Of a stretch of 35,089 nt of DNA, positions 1-7,651 are shown piece after piece. The first letter of the stretch is position 1. Every line of letters begins with the position of its first letter. This DNA comes from Planctomycetota bacterium (GTDB lineage: Bacteria > Planctomycetota > UBA1135). The stretch is taken from contig PAHY01000028.1 in assembly GCA_002705055.1 (NCBI GenBank), positions 1-35,089 on the forward strand. Reading direction: 5' to 3'. The notes beneath the pieces are model-generated. The model was not told where the DNA came from and made no database searches. It saw only the letters and a list, made by a program, of their open reading frames with translations. The position numbers and the translations under genes are program-made.

Positions 1-301
1 GCACCACGCGCGGCGGCCGTGGCCAGGCGGTCTCGCGCAGAAGACGGGCGAGCATGCGCGCGGAGCGGCCCAGCGGATGGAAGTCGGAGATCAGCACCGG
101 ATCAGCTGACGCGCAGGCGGCCAGCAGATCCTGGTAGCGCCTCGCTTCGCCGCTTCCGGCGAACTGCTGAATCCAGGCGGCGCGATAGGAGCGCAGCCCC
201 TGAGGTGCAGCGCCCTCCTGGCTCGCCCAACGGCGATGAAGGCGCGCCTCAAAGGCGCGCAGCGCATCCACAAAAGCGAGACGGGGCCGGGCGGGCGTCA
301 C
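1..301 (-). CDS. ChaN/Tiki-like haem-uptake family protein, N-terminal part (cut by window edge)
   Basis: About 100 codons are visible, reading leftwards off the window edge, from a GTG at 301; the frame is closed by a TAG a few codons upstream, so this GTG (or a later one) is the start. The N-terminal half is Arg/Ala-rich (DALRAFEARLHRRW). It is followed by a strand-turn segment, PVLISDFHPLGRSARMLAR, which resembles the G/SDxHxLxxSQRxxLRLLRE element of ChaN-type proteins (Tiki superfamily; iron-regulated haem-binding lipoproteins and cytoplasmic relatives). The catalytic or ligand half lies outside the window. No signal peptide or lipobox is seen, so a cytoplasmic member is more likely than a lipoprotein. 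It lies 41 bp downstream of purQ on the same strand and may be co-transcribed. The family call rests on one short motif, so confidence is moderate. Confidence 0.5.
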   Translation of the reverse strand, partial: MTPARPRLAFVDALRAFEARLHRRWASQEGAAPQGLRSYRAAWIQQFAGSGEARRYQDLLAACASADPVLISDFHPLGRSARMLARLLRETAWPRPPRVV

Positions 302-342
302 ATGGGCCTATCGGCCACCCGGCGGCGTGGCTGATGTCGGTT

Positions 343-1125
343 CTAGATCGTCGTGCTGGCCGCCGCGTAGGGGGCCAGCATGCCGCGGAAGAAGTCCAGC
401 GCCGCGGCGCCGTCGCCCCAATGCGCCAGTCCGCGGTCGGGCAGATGCTGCGGGCTGAGACAGCGCTCGGGGTGCGGCATCAGGCCGAGAATCCGCCCAC
501 TGGGGTGGATCAGGCCGGCGATCGCTCCGTCGCTGCCGTTGGGGCAGTGCGGGTAGTCACGCGTCGCTTCGCCCTGCTCATTGGCGTAGCGCAGGGCCAC
601 GCAGCCGGCCTGTTCCAGGCGCTGCAGCGTCTCTTCCGACTCGACCACGAACTTGCCTTCGGCGTGCGCGGTCCCGGCGGGCAGGATCGTGCCGGCGGGC
701 AGGATGGCGTCCAGCGCCGGATCGGCAAGCAGCCGGCTCCAGCGGCACTCGAAGCGGTGCGTATCGTTCCAGGTCAGCGAGACGCGCGCGTCGTCGATGC
801 CGGGCAGCAGCCCGGTCTTGACCAGCACCTGGAAACCGTTGCAGACCCCGAACAGGGTGCCGCCCGCCTCGTGCAGCTGCTCCAGAGGCTCCTTCAGATG
901 AGTCGCGACCTCGAGTGCGAGGATGCGACCGGCGCCGAGGTCATCGCCGTAAGTGAAGCCGCCCGGGATCGCGAACAGATCACACTCGCGTACCAGCTCC
1001 GGCTTCTCCAGCAGCGCGTGCACGTGCATGTGCTGCACCTCCGCTCCGGCGAGCTCGAAGGCGTAGGCAAGTTCCCGGTCGCAGTTGACGCCGGCGGCGA
1101 AGAGTTGGAGGACGCGGGGCTTCAT
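343..1125 (-). CDS. purQ: Phosphoribosylformylglycinamidine synthase, glutaminase subunit PurQ
   Basis: Class I glutamine amidotransferase of 260 aa that supplies ammonia to PurL in step four of de novo purine synthesis (FGAR to FGAM), in the cytoplasm. The N-terminus (VLQLFAAGVNCDRE) and the IPGGFTYGDDLGAGR loop are typical. The nucleophile is Cys95 in FGVCNGFQ, and the His-Glu pair is in the C-terminal GLMPHPER. The ATG overlaps the purL stop codon (ATGA, 1122-1125), so the two are probably translationally coupled, as expected for subunits of one complex. Just before the AHAEG motif a six-residue unit, ILPAGT, is directly duplicated (DNA 674-709), a small lineage-specific insertion in a loop. 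Length agrees with PurQ of organisms that keep the glutaminase as a separate protein. Confidence 0.96.
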   Translation of the reverse strand: MKPRVLQLFAAGVNCDRELAYAFELAGAEVQHMHVHALLEKPELVRECDLFAIPGGFTYGDDLGAGRILALEVATHLKEPLEQLHEAGGTLFGVCNGFQVLVKTGLLPGIDDARVSLTWNDTHRFECRWSRLLADPALDAILPAGTILPAGTAHAEGKFVVESEETLQRLEQAGCVALRYANEQGEATRDYPHCPNGSDGAIAGLIHPSGRILGLMPHPERCLSPQHLPDRGLAHWGDGAAALDFFRGMLAPYAAASTTI

Positions 1126-4037
1126 GACGCAGCGCGGTTCCAGCGCAGCAGTTCCGAGTGAGTGGCGCGGGCCAGCGACTGATCGCCGTGACGCAGTTCG
1201 AGGATGCCCTGGCCGCCTTCCTGCTCCAGGACCTCGCCGATCGGGGCGATCGGGAGGGTGCGGAAGACGCCGAGGACTTCGTCCAGGTGCTCGGGCGCGA
1301 TCTCAATCAGGAATCGCGTCGGAGTTTCGCTGAAGCCGGCAGCCAGCGGGCTCAGCTCGGCCGCACCCGGGGCGCGCGCCAGATCGAGTCGGGCTCCGTA
1401 TTCGCCACCCAGGACCATCTCGGCGGCCGCCACCACCAGTCCGCCTTCGGCGAGGTCGTGGCAGGAGGCGACCCAGCCCGCCTGGATGCACTGATGCATG
1501 GCATCAAAGACGCCCGGCGCGACGGCAAAGTCCGGCAGCGGCACCCGCGAGTCGGGGAGGCCGAGCAGCTCGGCGGCGACCGAGCCGCCACCATCGGCGA
1601 AGGTCGTGCCGACGGCGAGCAGTAGATTCCCCGGCTTCTTCAGCGGGGTGGTCGGGCAGTAGGCGGTGTTGTTGACCGGAGCCATCGCCGTCGCCAGCAG
1701 CGTCGGCGGGATCGGGGTTTCCTCGTCGCCGACGCGGAACTCGTTGTTCAGCGAATCCTTGCCACTCACAAACGGCGCGCCGTAAGCAAGCGCCGCGTCG
1801 TGGCAGGCTTCGGCCGCACGCACCAGCGAACCGAGGCGGTCCGGCTTCCGGCAATCGCCCCAGCAGAAGTTGTCGAGCAGCGCGGTGCGGTGCGGGTTGC
1901 CGCCCGCCGCGACCACGTTGCGCATCGCTTCATCGATCGCGCAGGCCGTGCCGGCATAGGGGTCGAGCAGGGCCATGCTCGGCGCGATGCCGCAACCGAT
2001 CGCGGCGCCCTGCTTCAGCTCGGGGCGGGGTTTGACGACAGTGCCGTCGCCGGGGCCGTGGCCGCGCGCGCCCTGGTAAGGCTTGACCACGGTGCCGCCT
2101 TGCACTTCGTGGTCGTACTGGCGCACGACCCACTCCTTGCTGGCGATGCTCGGGTGCGCGAGCGCCGCCTCCAGCAGCGCGCGCAGGTCCGCTTCTTCCG
2201 GCCAGGCGGTATCGCCGAGCGGCAGGCGCTGCGACTCCGCTTCGCGCACCGGCTGCGGCACCGAGCCGTGCAGAAACTCCATCGGCAGGTCGCCGACCAC
2301 TTCGCCGTGCCAGCGCAGCGTCAGTCGACCGCTGTCGTTGAAGGTGCCGATGACGGTGGCTTCGACATCGTGCAGCGCGCAGAGCGCGAACAGCTCCTCG
2401 CGGTGCTCGGGCGGCACGGCGAGGACCATGCGCTCCTGCGCCTCGCTGATCCAGATCTCCCAGTAGGAAAGGCCCGGGTACTTGAGCGGGGCGGTCTCGA
2501 GATCGACTTCGGCGCCGCACTCTTCACCCATCTCGCCGACCGCCGAGCTGAAGCCGCCCGCGCCGCAGTCGGTGACGGCGCGATAGAGCCCGCGGTCGCG
2601 CGCGATCATCTGCACATCAAGGACCTTCTTCTCCGTGATGGGGTCCCCGATCTGAACCGCGGTGGCGTCGACGGTGTCAGACTCCTCGTGCAGCGCTTCT
2701 GAAGAGAAGGTCGCGCCGTGGATGCCGTCGCGCCCGGTGCGGCCACCCAGGGCCACCACCAGATCGCCCGGCAGCACCTCTTTGTCGACCTTGTCGCGCG
2801 GGATCTCGCCGACGCAGCCGGCGTAAACCAGCGGGTTGCCGACGTAGCCAGGGTGGCGCACGACCGTGCCGCTGACCGTGGGAATGCCCATGCGGTTGCC
2901 GTAGTCGCGTACCCCGGCGATCACGCCGCTGAGCACGCGGTCCGGGTGCAGGGTGCCCGGGGGCAGATCGTCGCGATCCATGCCTTCGGGCCCGACGCAG
3001 AACACATCGGTCGCGGCGAAGGGGCGGGCGCCCAGGCCGGTGCCGAGGATGTCGCGGATCACGCCGCCGATGCCGGTTCCCGCGCCGCCGTAGGGGTCGA
3101 GTGCGGACGGATGGTTGTGCGTTTCGACCTTGATCGCCAGGCCGATATCATCGGTCATCGCGATGACGCCCGCGTTGTCGCGGAACACGCTCCAGCACCA
3201 TTCCGGCGACAGCTTGCGGGTGGCTTCGAAGACCGTCTCCTTGAGCAGGTTGTCGAAGTTGCGCTCACGCAGCAGTTCGCCGCGCTCGTCCTTCTCGATC
3301 AATCGAACCGGACCGGTCAGGGTCTTGTGCTTGCAGTGCTCCGACCAGGTCTGCGCGATCGTCTCGAGTTCGATGTCGGTGGGCTCGCGCCCTTCCTCCT
3401 GGTAGTGCTGCTGAATCGCGCGCATCTCCAGCACGCTCAGCGCCATGCTGCGTTCGCGCGAGAGCGTCGCGAGTCCGTCGTCGTCGAGCTCGAGCATCGC
3501 GACCTCGGTGCGGGTGCTCGGGCGCGGATCCGGCACCGGGTGGGGCAGCACCGGGTAATCACCGAGCACGGTCTGCTCGATGGTCGGGTTAGCCAGCGCG
3601 CGCGAGCCGATCTCGACCAGCTGCTCGCCATCGATCGCACCTTCGAGTCGATAGGTGCGGTAGCACTGCACCGGATCCGATTCGGTCAGCGCGACATCGA
3701 GCAGACGCAGCGCGTTGCGGGTGGAGTCGGCTTCCGGATCGGCCACGCCGGGCAGGCGGCGCACCACCAGGGTGCTGGCGCCGGCTTCCGGAGTCTCGCC
3801 GGGGGCAAGGATGCGGGTGGTCTCGGTGACCGGATCCGCCAGCAGTTCGCTCGCAATGCGCTCGACCTGGGGGCGTTCAAGGTGACCGGGAAGGAGGTAA
3901 CCGCGGCCCGAGCGCACAGCAGGCACCCGGTCGAGACCGCGATCGAGGAGGGCGGCGTGAGCGGCATCCCCGACCGGGTCGGGGCGGCCGGCGTCGAGCT
4001 CGAGCTCGACACGCCAAGCAGGGGAAGGCACGGACAT
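1122..4037 (-). CDS. purL: Phosphoribosylformylglycinamidine synthase PurL with two N-terminal PurS-like units
   Basis: Synthetase of the FGAR amidotransferase complex (ATP + FGAR + NH3 to FGAM). At 971 aa it is longer than small-type PurL (about 740) and shorter than large PurL with a fused glutaminase (about 1300). Residues 8-77 look like PurS: a strand VELELDA, then DPVGDAAHAALLDRGLD, ending in ASELLADPVTETTRI. Residues 89-158 repeat the same layout (RRLPGVADPEADSTRNAL ... ALANPTIEQTV). The catalytic core follows: TWSEHCKHKT at 230-239, VETHNHPSA, GGVIRDILGTG, CGAGGFSSAVGEMGEECGAE, and in the second half DNFCWGDCRKPDR, FVSGKDSLNN and CHDLAEGGL. So the protein appears to carry its own PurS dimer equivalent and needs only PurQ, encoded immediately downstream. 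The start at 4037 lies 60 bp from divergent accA. Confidence 0.96.
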   Translation of the reverse strand: MSVPSPAWRVELELDAGRPDPVGDAAHAALLDRGLDRVPAVRSGRGYLLPGHLERPQVERIASELLADPVTETTRILAPGETPEAGASTLVVRRLPGVADPEADSTRNALRLLDVALTESDPVQCYRTYRLEGAIDGEQLVEIGSRALANPTIEQTVLGDYPVLPHPVPDPRPSTRTEVAMLELDDDGLATLSRERSMALSVLEMRAIQQHYQEEGREPTDIELETIAQTWSEHCKHKTLTGPVRLIEKDERGELLRERNFDNLLKETVFEATRKLSPEWCWSVFRDNAGVIAMTDDIGLAIKVETHNHPSALDPYGGAGTGIGGVIRDILGTGLGARPFAATDVFCVGPEGMDRDDLPPGTLHPDRVLSGVIAGVRDYGNRMGIPTVSGTVVRHPGYVGNPLVYAGCVGEIPRDKVDKEVLPGDLVVALGGRTGRDGIHGATFSSEALHEESDTVDATAVQIGDPITEKKVLDVQMIARDRGLYRAVTDCGAGGFSSAVGEMGEECGAEVDLETAPLKYPGLSYWEIWISEAQERMVLAVPPEHREELFALCALHDVEATVIGTFNDSGRLTLRWHGEVVGDLPMEFLHGSVPQPVREAESQRLPLGDTAWPEEADLRALLEAALAHPSIASKEWVVRQYDHEVQGGTVVKPYQGARGHGPGDGTVVKPRPELKQGAAIGCGIAPSMALLDPYAGTACAIDEAMRNVVAAGGNPHRTALLDNFCWGDCRKPDRLGSLVRAAEACHDAALAYGAPFVSGKDSLNNEFRVGDEETPIPPTLLATAMAPVNNTAYCPTTPLKKPGNLLLAVGTTFADGGGSVAAELLGLPDSRVPLPDFAVAPGVFDAMHQCIQAGWVASCHDLAEGGLVVAAAEMVLGGEYGARLDLARAPGAAELSPLAAGFSETPTRFLIEIAPEHLDEVLGVFRTLPIAPIGEVLEQEGGQGILELRHGDQSLARATHSELLRWNRAAS

Positions 4038-4097
4038 GGCCAGAGGCGGGTCGAAGCGGGTATTCTAGAGCAGCGGGTACACCGCTTCCACGCCACC

Positions 4098-5228
4098 ATG
4101 CCGCGACCCGACCGCAAGCCAGTCTCCGGCCCCGGAGCGCTTCCTTTCGAAAAGCCCATCGAGGATGTCCGCTCGCGGCTCGAGGAGCTCGAAGAACTGG
4201 CCGGGCAGACCACCCACGATCTGTCCGAGGAACTGGAGTTCTACCGCGATCGCCTGGCGCGGCTGACCAAGGAGATCTACGGCCAGCTCACGCCTTGGAA
4301 CCGGGTCCAGGTGGCGCGCCATCCGCACCGCCCGCTGACCAGCGACTTCGTCGAGCACCTCTGCGAGGACTTCGTCGAGCTGCACGGCGACGGCTACTTC
4401 GGCGACGACCGCGCGATCGTGACCGGGCTGGCCACGATTCACGGCGAGAAGGTGCTGCTGGTCGGCCACCGCAAGGGCAAATCCACCAAAGAGCGGCTGG
4501 CCTGCCATTTCGGCTCGGCTCATCCGGAGGGCTACCGCAAAGCGCTGCGCAAGATGCGGCTGGCCGAGCGCATGGGGCTGCCGATCGTCTGCCTGGTCAA
4601 CACCCCGGGGGCCTACCCCGGCGTCGGGGCCGAAGAGCGCGGCCAGGCCCGCGCGATCGCCGAGAACATCTTTGAAATGTTCGAGATCCGCACGCCCATC
4701 GTGGTCGTCGTGATCGGCGAGGGCGGCTCCGGCGGCGCGCTCGGCATCGCCGTGGGGGACCACATCGCGATGATGGAGAACTCCTGGTACAGCGTGATCT
4801 CGCCGGAGGGCTGCGCCTCGATTCTGTGGCGCTCGGCCGATGGCAAAGAGCAGGCCGCGGAGGCGCTCAAGCTGACCGCCCAGGACATGCAGGGGCTCGG
4901 CCTCGTTGACGAGATCCTCGACGAGCCCACCGGAGGGGCTCACGCCGATCCGGAGGCAGCCATGGACGCCGTCGGCCGGGCGGTCGTGGCGCGCATCCAC
5001 GAGCTGAAGAAGCGCCCGCTCGACGAACTGCTCGAGGCGCGCTACCAGAAGTTCCGCCGGATCGCCCAACTGGAGCAGGCGCTCCAGACCGGGGCCGAAG
5101 CGGTCGCCGAGACGGCCGAGACAGCGGAAAAGCTGGCAGAAGACGAGGCCCCAGGCTTGATTCCTGAGGGTCAGGAAGGCGTTCCACCACGCAGAACGCC
5201 CGGTTCACCCCGCGGGAGGCGCCTCTAA
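4098..5228 (+). CDS. accA: Acetyl-CoA carboxylase carboxyltransferase subunit alpha
   Basis: Alpha subunit of the carboxyltransferase that moves CO2 from biotin on BCCP to acetyl-CoA, the committed step of fatty acid synthesis; it works with AccD, which is not in this window. The start ATG at 4098 gives MPRPDRK; the frame stays open far upstream only because it runs antisense to purL. The N-terminal helical segment (EELEELAGQTTHDLSEELEF) and the crotonase-fold core are typical: HRKGKSTKERLACHFGSAHP, PIVCLVNTPGAYPGVGAEER, GEGGSGGALGIAVGD and MMENSWYSVISPEGCASILW. At 376 aa it exceeds the usual 315-320 aa by about 55. The excess is a C-terminal tail that begins with an Ala/Glu-rich stretch and ends in a Pro/Arg-rich basic segment (PPRRTPGSPRGRRL). 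It is divergent from purL across 60 bp. Confidence 0.97.
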   Translation: MPRPDRKPVSGPGALPFEKPIEDVRSRLEELEELAGQTTHDLSEELEFYRDRLARLTKEIYGQLTPWNRVQVARHPHRPLTSDFVEHLCEDFVELHGDGYFGDDRAIVTGLATIHGEKVLLVGHRKGKSTKERLACHFGSAHPEGYRKALRKMRLAERMGLPIVCLVNTPGAYPGVGAEERGQARAIAENIFEMFEIRTPIVVVVIGEGGSGGALGIAVGDHIAMMENSWYSVISPEGCASILWRSADGKEQAAEALKLTAQDMQGLGLVDEILDEPTGGAHADPEAAMDAVGRAVVARIHELKKRPLDELLEARYQKFRRIAQLEQALQTGAEAVAETAETAEKLAEDEAPGLIPEGQEGVPPRRTPGSPRGRRL

Positions 5229-5296
5229 GCAGATTCCCGGCTGGTTTTTCCCTCCAACACTCGGTGGCAGCGGCGCGTACGCCAGCCTGGACACCG

Positions 5297-5941
5297 ATGA
5301 ACTCCTCCGCCTTGCGATTGGTCCGCACCCCCAGCCACGACAGCCTCGAGCCCACGAGCGATCCCCGCTCGCAGCTCGCAGACGAAGAGCTGTTCGCTCT
5401 TTGCATCGACGGCGATCGGGATGCATTCCGCCTTCTGGTTGAACGCTACGAGGGCAAAGCCGTGCACACCGCACGAGGGATCGTGGGCAGCTACGAGACC
5501 GCGCGCGAAGTCGCCCAGGAGGCCTTCCTGAAGGTCTACGCGCACCGCGCGCGCTTCGATCTGAAGCGGAAGTTCAGCACCTGGTTCTACCGCATTCTGC
5601 GCAACCAGGCGGTCGACCGGGCCCGTCGCCAAAGCGCCGGCACGCCCGGCGCGGCCTCCGAGCTGACCGGCGATTGGGACGGCGGCACCTCCGAGCCTGC
5701 CCAGCAGGTCTCGGCCAACGAACGCGCCCAGATGGTGCGCGAGATCCTCAACGACCTCCCCGAGAAGTTCCGCATCGTGCTGGCCCTCCGCGACCTGGAA
5801 GGCCTGTCCTGCGGCGAAATCGGGGAGCGCGTCGGTGCCACGGCAGGCACCGTGCGCTGGCGCCTCCATCACGCGCGCAAACTGTTCCGCGAACACTGGG
5901 AACGCACCCTCGGCAAAGAAGAAGGAGCCGAATCACTGTGA
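5297..5941 (+). CDS. ECF-family RNA polymerase sigma factor
   Basis: Sigma-70 family factor of the extracytoplasmic-function type, 214 aa, with a sigma-2 domain (ALCIDGDRDAFRLLVERYEG through KFSTWFYRILRNQAVDRARR) and a sigma-4 helix-turn-helix (LPEKFRIVLALRDLEGLSCG, then VGATAGTVRWRLHHARKLFR). A roughly 50-residue Gly/Ala-rich linker joins them and there is no region 3, as expected for ECF factors. I chose the ATG at 5297 (MNSSALRL); a GTG at 5264 in the same frame would add 11 residues, and neither has a clear Shine-Dalgarno. The stop overlaps the GTG of the anti-sigma gene by four bases, so this is a classical sigma/anti-sigma pair. I could not find a convincing autoregulatory GGAAC-type promoter in the 68 bp after accA. 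Confidence 0.93.
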   Translation: MNSSALRLVRTPSHDSLEPTSDPRSQLADEELFALCIDGDRDAFRLLVERYEGKAVHTARGIVGSYETAREVAQEAFLKVYAHRARFDLKRKFSTWFYRILRNQAVDRARRQSAGTPGAASELTGDWDGGTSEPAQQVSANERAQMVREILNDLPEKFRIVLALRDLEGLSCGEIGERVGATAGTVRWRLHHARKLFREHWERTLGKEEGAESL

Positions 5942-6462
5942 GCTGCACTCTCAAGGAAGAACTTCTCGCCCTGCATGCCGGTGGCGATCTCGCGGTCGCG
6001 GAAGCGGCCGAGGTCGAGGCCCACGTGCTGCAATGCTCGGCCTGCGCGCAAGAGCTGGCTTCGTACCGCGCTGCGCGGGAGAGCCTGCTGCAGCTGCGCG
6101 AGCTCGAGCCTGCCGGCCCCGGCCTCTGGGAAGAGATCGACGCCCGCCTCGACGTCGTCGATGCCACGACCCGCCACCAGCGTCCCTGGTATGCGCGGTA
6201 CGGCTTCGGCGCTCCGCTCGCGGCCGCCGCGGCGCTCATTCTTACCCTGCAGTTCCTGCCGGAGAACGGCGAAGTCGACCCGGCTGGCGTGGGCACCTCG
6301 GATGGCTCGATCGCCATGGAAGACGAGGACAACCCGCAGCTGCGCCCGGCCGACGCCAACGAGCTCGCTGAACTGCTCGAGTACGCGGTGCCGGCGCAGA
6401 TCGGCGGCAGCGAGAGCGAGGGCCTGGTCTCCCGACCGGTGAACTCCAGCGAGGACTTCTAG
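5938..6462 (+). CDS. Membrane-anchored zinc-finger anti-sigma factor
   Basis: A 174-aa protein whose N-terminal cytoplasmic domain has the ZAS signature His-x3-Cys-x2-Cys (AHVLQCSACAQEL), used by anti-sigma factors to hold ECF sigma factors. A further Cys at residue 3 or His near residue 13 could complete the zinc site. One transmembrane helix follows (GAPLAAAAALILTLQFLP), then an acidic periplasmic tail (MEDEDNP ... SSEDF). Start is the GTG at 5938, which overlaps the sigma stop (GTGA). Sigma release could involve thiol oxidation of the zinc site or proteolysis of the periplasmic tail; the sequence does not decide. It is followed after 9 bp by the HtrA-like pseudoprotease, which makes a membrane or periplasmic signal the more attractive reading. 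Confidence 0.85.
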   Translation: MSCTLKEELLALHAGGDLAVAEAAEVEAHVLQCSACAQELASYRAARESLLQLRELEPAGPGLWEEIDARLDVVDATTRHQRPWYARYGFGAPLAAAAALILTLQFLPENGEVDPAGVGTSDGSIAMEDEDNPQLRPADANELAELLEYAVPAQIGGSESEGLVSRPVNSSEDF

Positions 6463-6471
6463 TCCGTCCCC

Positions 6472-7635
6472 GTGTTCGGGTTCCTCTTCGTCCTGATCCT
6501 GCAAGGCGGCTCCCCGGCGGAGCCGCCTTCCGCGCATCGCTTGCACGCGGCCGAGCCGCTGCCGCTGGTGCAGCAGGGCGCCGAGGCCGAGGAAGCCGCG
6601 CGCATCGAGATCTACGCCCGCAACCTGCCCAGCCTGGTGCAGGTGCGCCTCGCGGCCTCGGATGCCGCCACCCCGGTCGACGCCGTCGCCTCCGAGTTTG
6701 TGCTCTCCGGGGTCGTGCTGGCCGAGGTCGAAGGCGGCGCGCTGGTCGTTGTGCCGGGCAAGTGGCAGGGCGAACGCGCCGCGAGCCTCGCCATCTATGA
6801 CATGGCCGGCCGACGTTACCCGGCGGAGGGGCGCGAGGTCGCTCCCCAGCTGGGGCTCAGTCTGCTCGCGGTGGATGGTCTCCTCGTCGAAGCGCCGCTG
6901 TTCGGCTTCGCCGACACCCTGCCGATCGGCTCGCAGATCGCGCTGATCGGCAACGGCTACGGCCTCTACGGCAGCCTGTCGATGGGCATCCTTTCAGGTC
7001 GCTCGCGCCAGCTCGACGAGCTGTCCGGCCTGCTTCAGGTGACCAACCCGGTCCATCCCGGGGACGGCGGCGGGCTGGTGCTCGATCGCCAGGGGCGCCT
7101 CGTGGGGATCGCGCTCACCTCGCTCGAGGATGCGCTGCGCCGCAAGAACTCAGCGACCCCGGGCCTCGCGGGCGCAGGGCGGCCGACCGGCATCTCCTTT
7201 GTCATGCCGATCCACCAGGTCCTCGAGGCCTTCGAAGAGACCCTGCAGCTTCCGGCCGCCGCGCCACGTCCGATCATGGGCGTTCAGGTGCAGGAGGCGC
7301 CGATCCCGCGCGACCTCCGGCGATCCCTGGGGCTCGAGCAGCGGACCGCGCTGCTGGTGGGGCGGGTGGAGCCGGGCCTGCCGGCCGCGCAGGCGGGCCT
7401 CCAGTCCGGGGACTACCTGGTCGGCATTGGCGGACGCCCGGTGCGCAGCTTCGCCTGCCTGTTCTCCTGGATCCGTTCGGCCGGCGATCGTGCGCTGGTC
7501 CAGTTTGTCCGCGGCGATGAACTGCTCGAGCGCGAGGTCAAGGTCCTGCGCAAGCCGCGCGGCGAGAACGGTGCCCCGGCGAAGCCCGGCTTCAGCACGC
7601 AGGCGAGCCCGGCGCTGATCGACGACCGCGACTAG
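6472..7635 (+). CDS. Secreted HtrA/DegS-like protein with PDZ domain, catalytic triad lost
   Basis: 387 aa with a short hydrophobic N-terminus (FGFLFVLILQGG) that could be a signal peptide or anchor, a trypsin-like double barrel at about 52-255 and a PDZ domain at about 268-362 (GVQVQEAP, then LVGRVEPGLPAAQAGLQSGD, with the IGGRPVRS strand). The barrel follows DegP closely (IGSQIALIGNGYGLYGSLSMGI for the usual VGDYTVAIGNPFGL region), but the active-site motifs are replaced. GNSGG is GDGGG (Ser to Gly at 199), the TNNHVV segment is VVVPGKW (about 92-98) with no His, and the Asp strand is LGLSLLAV with no Asp. It is therefore probably a pseudoprotease that binds peptides. Start is a GTG 9 bp after the anti-sigma stop, without an obvious ribosome site. 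The operon position suggests a role in sensing or scaffolding for the ECF module. Confidence 0.82.
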   Translation: MFGFLFVLILQGGSPAEPPSAHRLHAAEPLPLVQQGAEAEEAARIEIYARNLPSLVQVRLAASDAATPVDAVASEFVLSGVVLAEVEGGALVVVPGKWQGERAASLAIYDMAGRRYPAEGREVAPQLGLSLLAVDGLLVEAPLFGFADTLPIGSQIALIGNGYGLYGSLSMGILSGRSRQLDELSGLLQVTNPVHPGDGGGLVLDRQGRLVGIALTSLEDALRRKNSATPGLAGAGRPTGISFVMPIHQVLEAFEETLQLPAAAPRPIMGVQVQEAPIPRDLRRSLGLEQRTALLVGRVEPGLPAAQAGLQSGDYLVGIGGRPVRSFACLFSWIRSAGDRALVQFVRGDELLEREVKVLRKPRGENGAPAKPGFSTQASPALIDDRD

Positions 7636-7651
7636 CGCGAGCGCGGCGGGC

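Noticed and set aside
2718..4097. Open frame antisense to purL and continuous with accA, which would give an 836-aa AccA fusion
   Set aside because: The first 460 codons are compositionally typical of an antisense frame in GC-rich DNA and resemble nothing; purL on the other strand has full family motifs, and AccA starts naturally at 4098.
5241..5249. CTGGTTTTT after accA as an intrinsic terminator
   Set aside because: The T-run is present but no stable hairpin directly precedes it; the nearby GAGGCGCCTC is a palindrome without a loop.
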